DNA from: Azadirachta indica
Lineage: Eukaryota > Streptophyta > Magnoliopsida > Sapindales > Meliaceae
NCBI GenBank assembly: GCA_022749755.1
Contig: CM040441.1
Coordinates: 11,471,475 to 11,535,474, forward strand
Direction of reading: 5' to 3'
Length of the DNA: 64,000 nt
Shown: positions 22,601 through 34,421 of the stretch, in pieces
How positions within the stretch are numbered: position 1 is the first letter of the stretch
Layout of the letters: each line of letters starts with the position of its first letter
Program-made: the position numbers and the translations under genes
The notes under the pieces: model-generated
Database searches by the model: none
What the model was told of the DNA's origin: nothing
The model's input: only the letters and a program-made list of their open reading frames with translations

Positions 22601-24340
22601 AGCTCAGATAAATGATGAAACTTTTATAGCAGAGGAGAATATTGAAGAGCAAAGAAAAGAAAATCAAGGTTCAACCCAAGAACCTCCACAATAGCCAAGA
22701 TCAATTGCTACCGATAGGCTACAATTAGATATTCAAAAACCTGCTCGATTTATTGATATGGTGGCCTACGCACTTCTAACTATTCATGATGACATTACTT
22801 TCACTTATCAAGAAGTAATCAAAAGTTTTGAAAGTGATCAGTGGAAGGAAGCCATAAAAGATGAAATGCAGTCCTTTCAGAAGAACAAGATGTGAGAGCT
22901 AGCTCAACTTCGAAAGGATGAAAAGACTATTGGCTGCAAGTGGGTATTTGCAAAGAAAGAAGAATTTTCTAACAAGAATGATGTCCGCTTCAAGGCATGG
23001 TTGGTAGCTAAAGGTTATGCTCAGAAGGAAGGAATTAACTTTAATAAGGTATTTTCTCCTATTATAAAGCATTCCTCCATTCGAATTTTATTAGCCTTGG
23101 TAGCATAATTGGATTTAAAACTAGTTCAACTTGATGTGAAAACTGCATTTTTACTTGGAGATCTGGAAGAAAAAATCTATATGAATCAGCCTAAAGGATT
23201 CAAGGTTATTGGTTAAGAAAATTGGGTTTGCAAGCTAAACAAATCTTCGTACGGATTGAAACAATCTCTTCGATAGTGGTACAAAAGATTTGACAAATTC
23301 ATGCTAGGGTAGAAATACACACAAAGCAAACATGACCATTGTGTATATTTTCGTAAGCTACAAGATAGATCCTTCATATATCTTCTCTTATATGTTGATG
23401 ACATGTTGATTACTTTAAAGAATTTTGAAGAAATACAGAAGTTAAAAGCTCAACTAAGTCAAGAATTTGAAATGAAAGATCTTGGAGAAGCTAAAAGGAT
23501 AGTTGGTATATAAATCAATAGAGATAAAAATAAAGGCAAGCTTTGTCTTACACAGAATCAATATATCAAGAAAATACTACAACGTTTTTGCTTTGGTGAG
23601 TAGTTAAAACTTGTGAGTACTCTATTTGCTCCTTATTTCAAGCTTAGCTCTACAATGTCTCCTAGTACTAACACGGAACGTAAGTATATGTCAAAAGTTC
23701 TGTATGCAAATGTAGTTGGTAGCTTGATATATGCAATGCTATATACAAGGCTAGAAATTTCACACGCAATTGGAGTTGTGAGCAGGTACATGCATAATCT
23801 TGGCAAAGGATATTGGCAAGCAGTGAAATGGATTTTGAGATATATTCTTAAAACTGTTGATGTCGGTTTAATATTTGAGCAGGATAATTCACTTGGTCAT
23901 TGCATAGTTGGTTATGTTGATTATAACTATGCTAGTGATTTAGATAAACGTCGATCAAAACTGGATATGTATTTACTCTTGCAAAAGCTCTATTTAGTTG
24001 GAAGTCTACTTTACAGTCAACTGTTGCTTTATCTACAATAAAGGCAGAGTATATGGCAATAGCAGAGGCTGTTAAAGAGGCAATTTGGCTATAAGGATTA
24101 CTTGGTGATTTGGGAGTTGTCCAGAAACACATTAACGTGTATTGTGACAGTCAAAGTGCCATTCATTTAGCAAAGAACCAAGTCTACCATGCACGAACAA
24201 AACATATCGACGTTCGTTTTCATTTCGTACATGAAATTATTGAAGAAGGTAAGGTACTGCTTCAAAAGATTACACAGTTAAAAATCCTACAGATAAGATG
24301 ACCAAGGTAATAACGGCTGCCAAGCTCAACCATTGCTTAA
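19663..24340 (+). pseudogene. Copia A gag-pol, many stops and shifts
   Basis: Gag starts at 19663; KFDGTNNFTMW and LYLKKKLFRFQ are typical of copia gag. A TAG at 19846-19848 interrupts it, and it resumes in the same frame to 20340. A damaged zinc knuckle (CTFYHEKDH, then stop) lies near 20440. The protease reads WILDSGCTYHLC (about 20612). Integrase follows with HHCC residues and the D-D-E set: YSDVW, RSDNGGEY and QQNEVAE (about 21200-21500). Reverse transcriptase has YVDDML (about 23393) and RNase H ends with HARTKHIDVRFHF (about 24190). At least ten in-frame stops and a shift near 23960 are visible. It is a Ty1/copia polyprotein beyond repair. Confidence 0.9.
21954..22590. mobile_element. 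Small TIR element in copia A, between integrase and reverse transcriptase
   Basis: The ends are TAGGGATGG and CCATCCCTA, with GGGGAATGGGG/CCCCATCC-like pieces repeated inside. The middle is very AT-rich and non-coding. TA at both ends could be the target duplication (mariner-like), with CAAT adjacent on both sides, but the superfamily is uncertain. It separates copia coding sequence that is otherwise collinear. Confidence 0.72.
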
Positions 24341-24471
24341 ACTTGATCAATATCTTGCAAATTTGAACACCTTTGGGTGTATTTGGTGCTAAAGCACATT
24401 TAAAGACATTCTTTCTCATTTTGTTTGACAGAGGAAATTCAAAATGGCGAAATTAAAGTCAAGGTGGAGAT

Positions 24472-25026
24472 TGTCGATTAGTGGCTTCCAATTTAGCCAT
24501 TAAAAAAAATCAAAGTGCCAATTTAGGTAAGTGGGATCTATGCATTAAAATATTCTGTTGATAAAATAGGAAAGTGGAATATTGAATTATCACTTGTCTG
24601 TTTATTTGTTTTGGCCGACAATGAATTATTATCACTTATTTGTTTATGACTAATGTTGGATTCATAAGCCTATAAATAGGCTTGTTTATTCCTCTTCAAA
24701 ATAGTCACTGGAAGAACAATTTCTTTTGTTTGCTTTATGAGTTTTGTAGTTAGCATTTGAGTTAGTTTTGGTGAGGTACTCAAATGCTTTTGTGAGAAAT
24801 GTTCTTCTTTGTATTTGAGAGAAAGGGTGTATTAGGTTTTGGGAAGTAAGGTTAAAGTATTTGTATTCCACATTTTGAATATTAGTGGAAATCTTAAATC
24901 TTCCTCTTGTGGACATAGGCAAATTGCCGAACCACGTAAATTTCTTATGTCGTTCTCTTTCTCTTTTACACTTATTATTCTATTTTGTATTAGTCGTAAT
25001 ATTATTTTGATCGTTTCCGCACAACA
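24472..25026 (+). repeat. 3' LTR of copia A
   Basis: It is 555 bp, preceded by the polypurine tract and followed by the GATAT duplication. Confidence 0.9.
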
Positions 25027-25869
25027 GATATAACATATGTTCGGTGGCTTTAGTGTTAGAAAACTTCCACTTGAAAATCACAGACATCTCATTGTAGGAG
25101 AAAATTCACTCATCTTACTCAATCGAATCGAGAGTACAAAAATTTGGTGCTTGATTGACGTTCATGGTGTAGGTAAATACCTTCCATTGCCACGAGGAAA
25201 TGGACAATTTTTTTAATATTGTAGTTGTTCCACTTGAGGTATATATATACATTTTTATTCTTATTCAAGTTTATTGATATTTATTATTCCCATTAAAAAA
25301 AATGTAAATGTTGGTTTCAGATCTTCCCTAAGCTTCGGGATGCTCTGATATGTGCTGTCGAGAAAGGCAATATATATTATAACTACACCGAACAGGTGCT
25401 TGTCGCCGAATCCACATATAACTCTTGAAGTGATTCCATTGGGTGACACTTTTAACATGCGCCATCCTTCAACTGGTGGAGGAATGACCGTGACGCTTTA
25501 TGATGTTGTGCTGCTAAGAAATCTTCTTCGGCCGCTGCATAACTTATATGAAATTAATACAGCTTTCCTGAACAATTATCTTGAATCTTTTTACACCTTT
25601 GCAGTTATGTAATTTCATTTGGCTAGCTATAGCTCGTGCAAATACTTATTAATTAATTAATTAAGTATTTTCATTTGCAGCCAACGTCATCTTCAATAAA
25701 TACCCTCGCAAAATCTATGCACCAGATTATTCTCCTTCCGATGGTCAAGTGAGAAAGTAATTGCGCCAAACATATTATGACTATATATGCAAACTCTTGG
25801 AGGCTTTTGTACATCTAGTATAATGTGTATACTCTCTAGTTTAAACCTTAGCCCATTAACCTTAATGTT

Positions 25870-26240
25870 TGTTATGCAAAATCAAGTAATCAAGCAAACA
25901 GAAAACATAAGAAATCAGAAATAACACCGGATTTGCGTGGAAAACCTATGAAAAATTTCAGAGGAAAAACCATGGGAAAGAGAGACAATTTTCACTCAAG
26001 AAATGAAGAAGATGTACAGTGCAAAGTTCGCCCTAAATGCCCGAATATATATTCTGAGTTTTGGGTCAAATTCGGGCTACACTCGGATCGGATCAAGCCC
26101 ATACAAAAATAAACCCATACAACATATTTATATTCACCCCCTTGCACCCCCGACGAGCTCTCTGGGGAGCTCGACCCCCGATGGATCAGCGTACCTCAAT
26201 ATGTTGTATCGATTACCAAATATGGGCCACAAATTTTACA
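25870..26240 (-). repeat. 3' LTR of copia B, with an internal deletion
   Basis: It aligns with 30294-30725 but lacks about 60 bp around the CATATACAATACC to CCCCTAAC part of that LTR. Confidence 0.88.
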
Positions 26241-26449
26241 AATCTCCACCTTAACACATATTTGCCTAAACCTCTCCACTATGTTCTTAAGGGCTCATTA
26301 AATGCTGCAAATACAAATCAAGTCCAAACAATGCTTGAACTTGGCTATAAGAATTACTTTGGTCAATATGTCTACTGGATTCTCGTATGTAGAAATCTTT
26401 TATACCGTAACAGAGTCATCTAAAACCACATCTCTAACAAAATGGAACT

Positions 26450-29400
26450 GACATTAATATACTTTGTCTTTTTATGAAACATCTAGTTCTTAGTCAAGTG
26501 GATGGCACTATGACTATTACAATGGACAACTGTCTACTGTTGTGACAACCTAAGGTCACTTATAAGACCTCTCAACCATAAAGCTTCCTTTATTGCTTCT
26601 CTAATAGTCATGTATTCAGCCTCTGTAGTTGACAATGCTACTGTAGCTTGTAATGTTGCCTTCTAACTAATGGCACAACCAGATAAGGTAAAAACAAAAT
26701 CTGTCAACAATCTTCTTCTGTCTAAATCTCCTGCATAATCAGAATCCACATAACCTGTTAACTTAATCATGTTTGATGTTGCCTTATTAAATACCAATCC
26801 TGCATGACTAGCGCCCTTCAAATATCGCAATATCCACTTCACAGCATTCCAGTGTTCTTTTTCAAGAGAAGTCATATACCTACTTACTACACTCACAGCA
26901 TGAGTAAGATCAGGTCTAGTACAAATTATAGCATATATGAGACCTCCAACTGCATTGGAATAAGGAAAATATTTCATATACTCTACCTCCTCCTGTGTTA
27001 TAGGTGATAAGTTTGCAGATAATCTGAAATGGGTTGCCAATGGTGTACTCACAGGCTTACAGTTACTCATGTTGAACCTGTCAAAAACTTTCTCAATGTA
27101 ACCCTGTTGTGATAAGAACAAAGTAACTGATCCTCTGTCTCTGTGAATCTCTATACTCAAAATCTTCTTTACTGCACCCAATTCTTTCATCTCAAACTTA
27201 TCACTCAACTGTTTTTTCAATGAATTAATATCTGACATATTTTTCGCAGCTATCAATATGTCATCAACATACAGTAGCAAATAAATGTAACTATCATCAT
27301 AAAGTCTCTTATGGTACACACAACTATCATAGACACTTTTAGTGTATCCACAATCAAGCATGAAATTATCAACTCTCTTATACCATTGTTTAGGAGATTG
27401 CTTCAAATCATATAAGGATTTCTTAAGGAGATAAACCTGGTCTTGTTTATTTGAAGAGATAAAACCCTCTGGCTGACTGATGTAAATCTGCTCCTCCAAT
27501 GTGCCATGTAGAAATGTTGTTTTGACATCCAACTGTTCAAGATGAAGATCATATATAGCAACCAAAGCTAACAGCACTCTGATAGAGTTTTGTTTCACAA
27601 CTGGAGAAAATATTTCATTGAAATCAATTCCCTCATTCTGTGTATAACTTTTTGCTACAAGACGTGCTTTGTATCTAGAAGCTTCAGCCTCTGATATCCC
27701 TTCTTTTTTCTTGTAAACCCATTTGCATCATACAACTAACTGTCCCTTACGCAATGTTACTAACTCTCATGTTTGATTCTTGTATAAAGACTCTATTTCC
27801 TCAGTCATAGCACCCATCCACCGTTCTGCTTCTGGACAAGATATCGCTTCTTTAAAGGTAATAAGCTCATATGTGCTCACTATCTCAGCAACAGATAACG
27901 CATATGAAACCATATCAGCATAACCATAATGCTTAGGTGGTCGAATCTGTCGCCTTAGTCTTCTAGTGGTAATGCTATCTTACTGGTCTTGTGCATCCTC
28001 ATATTGTTGACTATCTGTATCAATACTATGCACATCATTTATTCTCTGCTCTGTAGGTTGTTGTATTGTTGCAGCTTTTACCTCAAGCTCCACCTGCTCA
28101 CTAACACCAAAGTCTTTTCCAGTTGTTAACTCATCCTTTTGACGATCAGGTGTAGCAAACTCATTAAATGTAACATCCCTGCTAGTCACAAAACCTGAAG
28201 ACTTTGAATCTGTGCACCACAATCTGTAACCTTTTACTCCAGATGCATACCCTAGAAATATGCATTTCTTTGCCCTTGGTTCAAGTTTACCATAATTAAC
28301 ATGAACATATGTTGGGCAACTAAATACTCTTAAGTGAGTATAATCAGCAGGTGTACCTGACCATACCTCAAAAGGAGTCTTACAATCAATAGCTATAAAT
28401 AGAAATCTATTCACCAAAAAACATGCAGTACTAACTGCTTCAGCCCAAAATACTTTCGACAAACCAGAATGAGAAAGCATACAACGAGCTTTCTCCAATA
28501 AGGTTTTGTTTATACGTTCTGCAACTCCATTCTGCTGTGGTGTCTTGACACAAGTGTGGTGTCTTACTATTCTTTCATTGCTGCAGAACTCATTAAATTC
28601 AAAATTGCAATATTCTAAACCATTATCAGTCCTAAGATGCTTGACTTGTCTACCTGTCTGCTTCTCAATCATCGTCTTCCACTGCTTAAATGTCTGGAAT
28701 ATCTCATCTTTGGTATTCAAAAAATAGACCCAAACCATTCTGGAGTAATCATCAACAATGATCATAAAGTATTTAGTACTACCTTTTGAAGTAACCTTGC
28801 GTGGGCCCCATAAGTCTGAATGCACATAATCTAATGTGCCCTTGGTCTTGTGGACTGCCTTACTGAACTTCACTCTAGTTTGTTTCCTGAAAACACAATG
28901 CTCATAAAATCTGAGATTGCCCAATTTTTCTTTGCCAAGTAGATCCTGTTTGCTCAGTTTTGATAAACCTCTTTCACTCATATGCCCAAGTCTCATATGC
29001 CACAATTTGGTGCTATCCATATCATTACTCTCGATAGTTATTGAAGCCACATCTTGAACAATAGTTTCCTAAAGAATGTATAAACCACTACGTACACTGC
29101 TCATTATGTACACCATTTAACCTTTTGCAATATTCAAAACTCCATTTTCTCCGTGAAACCTGAATCTCTTTGAATCCAAAGTACTAAGGGAAATTAAATT
29201 CTTTTTCAATCCTGAAACATGCCAACACTTTAATGTTCTGATTACATCGTCAAACATTTTAATTTGAACCATCCCAATTCCAACTACCTCAAGGACACAA
29301 TCATCACTAAGATACACTTTGTCACTCATTTGTGAGTAAGTGACAAACCAATCTCTATGAAAACACATGTAAAATGAGGCACTCGAATCCATAATCCATT

Positions 29401-30240
29401 GGTCTTTCCACTGTCCAACAGAAACAAACAATGCTTCACCAGCATTGTCTGACCCTTCATCCCCTGAAGTTCTAGTGATCACATTCATAAAATTCTCAAC
29501 CTGTTTTCCCTTAGTATATCTACGAGGACAATCCCTTTTGAAATGACCCTGCTCACTACATCTAAAATAATGTACCTTTTTCATCTTAGATTTTGATCTA
29601 GCCTTATTCTTTTTCTTTTCAGAATTATCCCTATATTGTGTTCTACCCCTTGACACCAAACCTTCACCTTCAACATTTTCACTACCAGAAAATTGCTTCT
29701 TTAACTCTTTAACCTCAACGCACTTGACACATCTATCATACTAATTGACTTTTTTCCATATAGTAAGGTATCGAGAAATGAATCGTATGATGGCGGTAAT
29801 GAACACAACACAAGCATAGCTTAATCCTCATCCAAAATTGTAATGTCTATATTCTTCATATCCATGATTACAGAATTAAATTCATCCAAGTATGACTTCA
29901 CAGATGTTCCCTCCTTCATTCTCAAAGTATAAAGTCTCTTTTTTAAATACAACTGATTAGTTAGAGACTTACCAGCATAAAGCTCCTCCAATCTCTTCCA
30001 TGCCTCCGAAGATTTCTTTTTATCTGCAATTTCTCGCAACACATCTCCAGCTACTGACATTTGGATTGCACTTTGAGCTTGCTCTTCTAAATCAGCCTTC
30101 TTCTCCTCCCTCATATCTGTTGGATACTTATCTTTGTCTACCTTTCATAGCCCTTGAAATCTTATATATGCCTGAAACTTAATCTTCCACAAACTGAAGT
30201 TGATTTTGCCATCGAACTTTTCCAGATCATATTTGATTGA
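26450..30240 (-). pseudogene. Copia B gag-pol, lightly damaged
   Basis: Read from 30240 down: gag (KYDLEKFDGKINFSLWK; LYLKKRLYTLRMKEG); a zinc knuckle with its first Cys changed to Tyr (YFRCSEQGHFKRDC); a protease with DSSA instead of DSGA (WIMDSSASFYMC, about 29400). Integrase is a 356-codon open frame (29050-27980) with HSDLWGP, RTDNGLEY and QQNGVAERIN as the D-D-E set, though the zinc-finger CEHC reads YEHC. Reverse transcriptase and early RNase H form a 311-codon open frame (27598-26663) with YVDDIL. Stops separate these blocks, for example at 30144, 29820, 29660 and 27979. Compared with copia A the frames are long, so decay is more recent. Confidence 0.9.
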
Positions 30241-30281
30241 AGAACTTATGATGAAAACTAAGTTTGCAAACAAATCCCACT

Positions 30282-30290
30282 GTGATACCA
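30282..30290 (-). other. Primer-binding site of copia B
   Basis: The minus strand reads TGGTATCAC, the first eight bases of the tRNA-iMet site, then diverges. Confidence 0.65.
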
Positions 30291-30293
30291 ATT

Positions 30294-30725
30294 TGTTATA
30301 CAAAATCAAGTAATCAAGTAAATAGAAAACATAAGAAATCAGAAATAACACTGGATTTACGTAGAAAACCTCTGAAAAATTTCAGAAGAAAAACCACAGG
30401 AGAGGGAGACAATTTTCACTCCAAAAATGAAGAAGATGTAAAGTGCAAAGTTGGCCTTAAATGTCCGAATATATATTCCGGGTTTTGGGTCGAATTCGGG
30501 CTACACTCGGGTCAGATCAAGCCCATACAAAAACAAACCCATACAACATATTTATATACACATATACAATACCATAAAAAGGTCGGGGCGTTGTCCTCTA
30601 ACCCCTAACAAGGGAATTTCACCCCGTTGCACCCCCGACGAGCTCTCCGAAGAGCTCGACCTCCAATGCATCAGTGTACCCTAATATGTTGTATCGGTTA
30701 CCAAATATGGACCACAAATTCTGCA
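30294..30725 (-). repeat. 5' LTR of copia B
   Basis: It is 432 bp, adjoins the primer-binding site, and is followed by the ATGTT duplication. Confidence 0.9.
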
Positions 30726-31280
30726 ATGTTCCATTTGGTTGTTTCCTTATTTTATGTCTTTGGGAGTTTGCTATTTTTGACCATATCCTCAATTCCCCTA
30801 AGCGCATAATGCTTGCCTTGCGGCTAAGTTTCTTTGGGTGAGTATCTTCCATCCATCTTGCACTTGTGTTATATATATTAATAATGTTGATTAATTGGGC
30901 AATACAATAATGTAGAGTTGTGATTTAGTTCTTCTCTCTTTTTCGACTAACATCAACATTTTTAAAGTGCTCATAATTTAAATATTCTAATAACAATAGA
31001 TCGTTATAATATTAGAAAAACTTAAATTTATCAAGTTTTAATTGGATATCACATTACTTTTTAAAAAAAAAATGTGATTCTAACTCAAAAATAACTGTTG
31101 GCTTATGCCACCGAATCCGCAGTTCCAAGTTATAGACATCCGCCAGGGAGAAAAACATGGATAAAACATAATCATTTTTCAAATATTTATCCTATCATCA
31201 AGAAGCAAGGTGTAAGGCATACGTTCTTCCCCGTTACTGTTCCGGCCGTATACAGAGTTCACTTAGTAACAAGGCAAAGT

Positions 31281-31931
31281 AAAAAGGAGATAATAATAGA
31301 ACGTGATGATAAAAAACTTCTATTCATGCCCTTCAACTTTTCATGTGTCATTGTCATTTCATCTCCAATATGGCTCTAGTTTTATGTGGAATCTTTTAAG
31401 GTGTGTGAGATTTATTATGTTCTATTGATTATGTTTGTTGTTTGTGTTTATTATTCCAAATATGAATTAGGTTCCTCTGTTTGTTTAAATTTATCAAGTA
31501 TTATTTAATACACGCGCATATTATGTGTGTATGTATGTATATAATTTTGCATATGTGTATGGTCAATATTTATTTTTTTAACTACACTTTTATTCATTTG
31601 TATCTTTAGCATAATATATGAGATAATCAGAATAAAAAAATGAATAATGCGCATCATGTGAAAAGTACATAATAATGTCACATTAATTTGGATCTCATAT
31701 AATGCAAGATGCAATGCACTGTGACAAAATAAAAAAAAAACAAAAAAATTGCATAATTTGCTTGGCCAGAAAGGGCGCTCAAATTTACACAAGAATAAAA
31801 TTTCGTGATTTAGGAATTGTTAAAACTATAACTACTACTATGATCGTATTTTTCGGTGAAAATTGGAGAATTTTTTGGTAACTCGTTGAAATATAAAGTA
31901 GTACATACTATTATCGGAGGACTTGCGAACT
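31281..31931. other. Intergenic
   Basis: This spacer lies between the squalene epoxidase remnant and the U1 gene. It is AT-rich and no gene was seen. Confidence 0.6.
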
Positions 31932-31984
31932 ATCCCACATCCATTAAAGAGTGATAGACAAACAGCTAAGAGGCCATATAAATA
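31932..31984 (+). promoter_or_regulatory. Plant snRNA promoter: USE plus TATA, Pol II spacing
   Basis: ATCCCACATCC (31932-31942) matches the plant upstream sequence element RTCCCACATCG except for the last base. TATAAATA follows at 31977-31984, a gap of 34 bp. In plants that spacing (about four helical turns) marks Pol II snRNA genes; Pol III genes have about 10 bp less. The U1 start lies 32 bp after the first base of the TATA. Confidence 0.85.
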
Positions 31985-32008
31985 AAGAAGTTGACGGCAC
32001 CCGATAAC

Positions 32009-32167
32009 ATACTTACCTGGACGGGGTCGATGGGTGATCAAGAAGGCCCATGGCCAAGGACGGTGGTTCTCATTGCACTTAGAGAGTACACCATCCTAAG
32101 GTCTCCTTCAGTGGGAGAGCCTACGTCATAATTTGTGACAATGGGGGCCTGCGTACGCGCGGCCTCC
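32009..32167 (+). ncRNA. U1: U1 spliceosomal snRNA
   Basis: The 5' end ATACTTACCTGG is the U1 sequence that pairs with 5' splice sites. It is followed by the conserved GGGTGATCAAGAAGG region of stem-loop I. Stem-loop II has the ATTGCACTTA loop bound by U1A, on a stem formed by GGTG..TTCTC and GAGAG..CACC. A third hairpin (TCTCC..GTGGGAGAG), the Sm site AATTTGTG (about 32131) and the final GCCTGCGTACGCGCGGCC hairpin follow. The length of about 159 nt is normal for plant U1. Just after it, AGTGAAC (32175-32181) resembles the plant 3' box AGTNNAA. All functional elements are present, so the gene is probably expressed. U1 genes are multicopy in plants and this could be a variant. Confidence 0.92.
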
Positions 32168-32174
32168 ACCAAGC

Positions 32175-32181
32175 AGTGAAC
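32175..32181 (+). terminator. snRNA 3' box (3' end formation signal)
   Basis: CACCAAGC-AGTGAAC lies about 8 bp after the presumed U1 3' end and fits the plant consensus CA(N3-10)AGTNNAA except for the last base. Confidence 0.6.
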
Positions 32182-32369
32182 GAAATGGTTGCTCAAAAGT
32201 TTCGTAAGTGGGGTGTTAAAGGTCCGGTGCGTTTTCGACAAATGAAGCGGCGTAAGTGTATTAAATATGGAGTCAATCGATTTTTTGAATCATAGAACCC
32301 AATAATATCAAAAACATTTTCCAAGTCAAACTAGAGAATATATTATCAAAACGCAAAATCAAAAATTTA

Positions 32370-32921
32370 TTAGTAATGTTTAACTGTTACATTGAGCTTA
32401 ATAACTGCATTCAAATTAGCAATATCAAGAAACTGAGTCTCCATAATCCCATAACCTTTCACGAATCTAAAATACCCAGTCCCAGAAACAACCCCGAATT
32501 CTCTCTGCTTCATTGAGAAAACATCAGATCCTTGAATCTCCAGAGTACTTCCTTTAAACTCTCCATCAGTAAAAATAACACTAAACGCCATGAACAACGC
32601 CTTGCCATCTAACTGCGAGTTAATGTACACTCCCTGCGCCCTACCGATCTGTTTGGACTCGATCGTGGGGCCCTCGGTGACTGTATCATCGACGACGGCG
32701 ATTGTACCGAAGTGGAGGATACTTGACGTGGGCCCACTATTTCCGGCGACGGTGACTGCGGAGGCGTCGTTGCCGGTGAAATAGTCGTGCACGTAGAAGA
32801 CTAGGTGGGATTGTTTTGTTTCTTTTTCTTCTGGTCTTGGGATGGTGCAGGCTATGTAAAGGAGAGTTGCTGTGAAAACGAAGAAGAAAAAGTTGGAAGT
32901 GGGGCTTAGAGGTGTAGCCAT
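32370..32921 (-). CDS. Dirigent protein, intronless
   Basis: A single 183-residue open frame has a hydrophobic N-terminal signal segment (about residues 10-27) and a full dirigent domain. Recognisable blocks are LVFYVHDYFTGNDASAVTVA, HFGTIAVVDDTVTEGP, IGRAQGVYINSQLDGKALFM, FTDGEFKGSTLEIQG and REFGVVSGTGYFRFVKGYGI. Dirigent proteins are secreted beta-barrels that steer coupling of monolignol radicals, for lignans or for lignin positioning in the cell wall. The usual length (about 180-190) and lack of introns both fit. Which dirigent subfamily it belongs to, and so its product, cannot be told by eye. Confidence 0.94.
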   Translation of the reverse strand: MATPLSPTSNFFFFVFTATLLYIACTIPRPEEKETKQSHLVFYVHDYFTGNDASAVTVAGNSGPTSSILHFGTIAVVDDTVTEGPTIESKQIGRAQGVYINSQLDGKALFMAFSVIFTDGEFKGSTLEIQGSDVFSMKQREFGVVSGTGYFRFVKGYGIMETQFLDIANLNAVIKLNVTVKHY

Positions 32922-34421
32922 GGATGAAAATGGCGCTTTGCTGGTTTGAACTTTGAAGTTTGAGATTGTATAGATGAAGCTGAAGATGCTAACTAAGGAA
33001 GATGGAATTGTCTGTGAAGGAAAATGACAAAGTGGGCTAGTGGAGTCGAGATTTGGTTAATAGATTATACTTTAATCATTGTTTTATTAAACATTGTTTT
33101 ACTTTTTTGAATTATTAAAACATTATTATTATTTAAAATGAAAGGCTTTGTTATTTTCAAAAAATAAAAAAGAAAATTGACAGGCTTTCTTTATTCTTTA
33201 AGTGATGATTGATGCCTGCTCTATGTATGAGTTTCATTATCATTGTTTGAAATTCTTTAATCCCTTAACAAGTAAGAAGGTAGCGTGGAGGGATGCCGTT
33301 TGCTTATTGAGATAAACTTTTGGGAAAAACTTTCAGTTTAGTCCATAACTTTTCTCGAGACTTTACTATTCTAAACTAGTTATGGTATCACAAATATTTC
33401 TACAATTTCATCATTTGTTTTAGTTGAACCTCAAATGTCTAGGTTAACTTTATTTTAATTTTCGAAACAAAATATCGTTGGTTTTCTTCCATCAAATCCG
33501 TAAAATCATATTTAAAAAAAAAATGCTGTTTTGTATCTAATGTAATGTTTAAATGAGAAAATGATATATTTGACCGTAATTTTAATGAAATATTTAGAAA
33601 TTTAATTAATTTCATCGCTTTCACATGATTTCTCAAAAAACGCAAGCAATGTTATTTTGATAAATAAAATTTACATGAAAGTGTATCATTTAACCGGTAT
33701 TATAAAATTAACTATTTACTCTTTCTCTATAAACGAAATTAATGAAATTTGATTTTAGGGACTAAATTTAAACAAAGATTAAATATTGAAGATATTTGTA
33801 GTACAGTGACAAAATAAGTAACTAAAATGAAAATATATAATTTTTGGAAAAGATTAAAAGTGGAGTGGAATCATAGCTTTTCGGGTGTTGCAGTTTTGGT
33901 AAACATGGTTACATTTGACCAAAAGTAGTCTGACGAACATCTTCTAAAATCTTCTTAGAGAAACTTGCTTAACCTCACATTCCTCCAGTTCTCTCTACTT
34001 ATAATAATAGAATTACGTTTCATCTTCTTTTAACTGGCCAATCTTCACTAAGATAAACGTGTCATTCAAATCAGAAGTTATATGCGATTGGATATGGGCG
34101 AATCTGAGTGAAGAAATAACTTATAGTTGCAATCCAATAATGGCAGAAGATGAACCTGAAGAAACGGCTAATGACTTCTTAAAAAAGCATTCAATTGGAA
34201 TGAACCATTTTTGGCGTTTCTCTCTCTCTCTTACTCCCAAACCACCACTCTTATCCTAACGGCCCCTGCCTCTGAACACACAACACCGCTTCACAAAATT
34301 TTCTTCCCATTATTCACTAATATTCCAGATTCTATAGTTGCAAATTCGAGGAAAATCTGTGAATTCCTAGATTCTGATAGCTTTTCTGGATCCCATTTTC
34401 GTACAGGAAAACGTTTTCTCT
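32922..34421. other. Intergenic between divergent dirigent and receptor kinase genes
   Basis: This is AT-rich spacer containing the promoters of both neighbours. No further gene was seen. Confidence 0.6.

Larger units (their letters stand above)
17599..25026 (+). mobile_element. Ty1/copia element A, plus strand, decayed
   Basis: LTRs lie at 17599-19609 (interrupted) and 24472-25026. They begin TGT(T/C)GATTAGTGGC and end CAACA. The primer-binding site TGGTATCAGAGCC is at 19612-19624 and the polypurine tract AAGGTGGAGA at 24461-24470. The perfect 5-bp duplication GATAT (17594-17598 and 25027-25031) shows it landed in an exon of the squalene epoxidase gene, eight bases after the splice acceptor. 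Gag, protease, integrase, reverse transcriptase and RNase H follow in copia order, with many stops. Two later insertions lie inside it (17647-19103 and 21954-22590). Confidence 0.92.
25870..30725 (-). mobile_element. Ty1/copia element B, minus strand
   Basis: LTRs lie at 25870-26240 (371 bp) and 30294-30725 (432 bp), with TGTTAT starts and ACA/GCA ends. Both flanks carry ATGTT (25865-25869 and 30726-30730), a perfect 5-bp duplication. On the minus strand, TGGTATCAC follows the 5' LTR (30282-30290) and AAGGTGGAGATT precedes the 3' LTR (26241-26253). It sits in the squalene epoxidase pseudogene downstream of copia A, in the opposite orientation. The solo LTR at 5127-5578 belongs to the same family. 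Confidence 0.92.
16795..31275 (+). pseudogene. SQE: Squalene epoxidase pseudogene, 5'-truncated and split by two copia elements
   Basis: Segments in family order match plant squalene monooxygenase, the ER enzyme that makes 2,3-oxidosqualene for sterols and triterpenes. They are 16795-16980 (RLSYPVKK...GRSFHNGHFVQRMREKAA); 17292-17460 (EENGTVKGIQYKTKDGQEL, VCDGRFSNLR); 17591-17598 joined to 25032-25215 (LVLEN, ENHRHLIVG, STKIWCLIDVH); 25320-25612 (TPNRCLSPNPH, GDTFNMRHPSTGGGMTVTL); 25681-25815 (SSSINTLA); 30726-30840 (HLVVSLFYVFGSLL); and about 31150-31275 (IYPIIKKQGVRHTFFPVTVP). The N-terminal FAD-binding exons are absent. Defects include TGA at 17296-17298 and several frameshifts (within 17292-17460, at 25040-25090, and before TPNR). 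Two retroelements of about 7.4 and 4.9 kb sit inside it. It cannot be expressed as enzyme. Confidence 0.9.
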
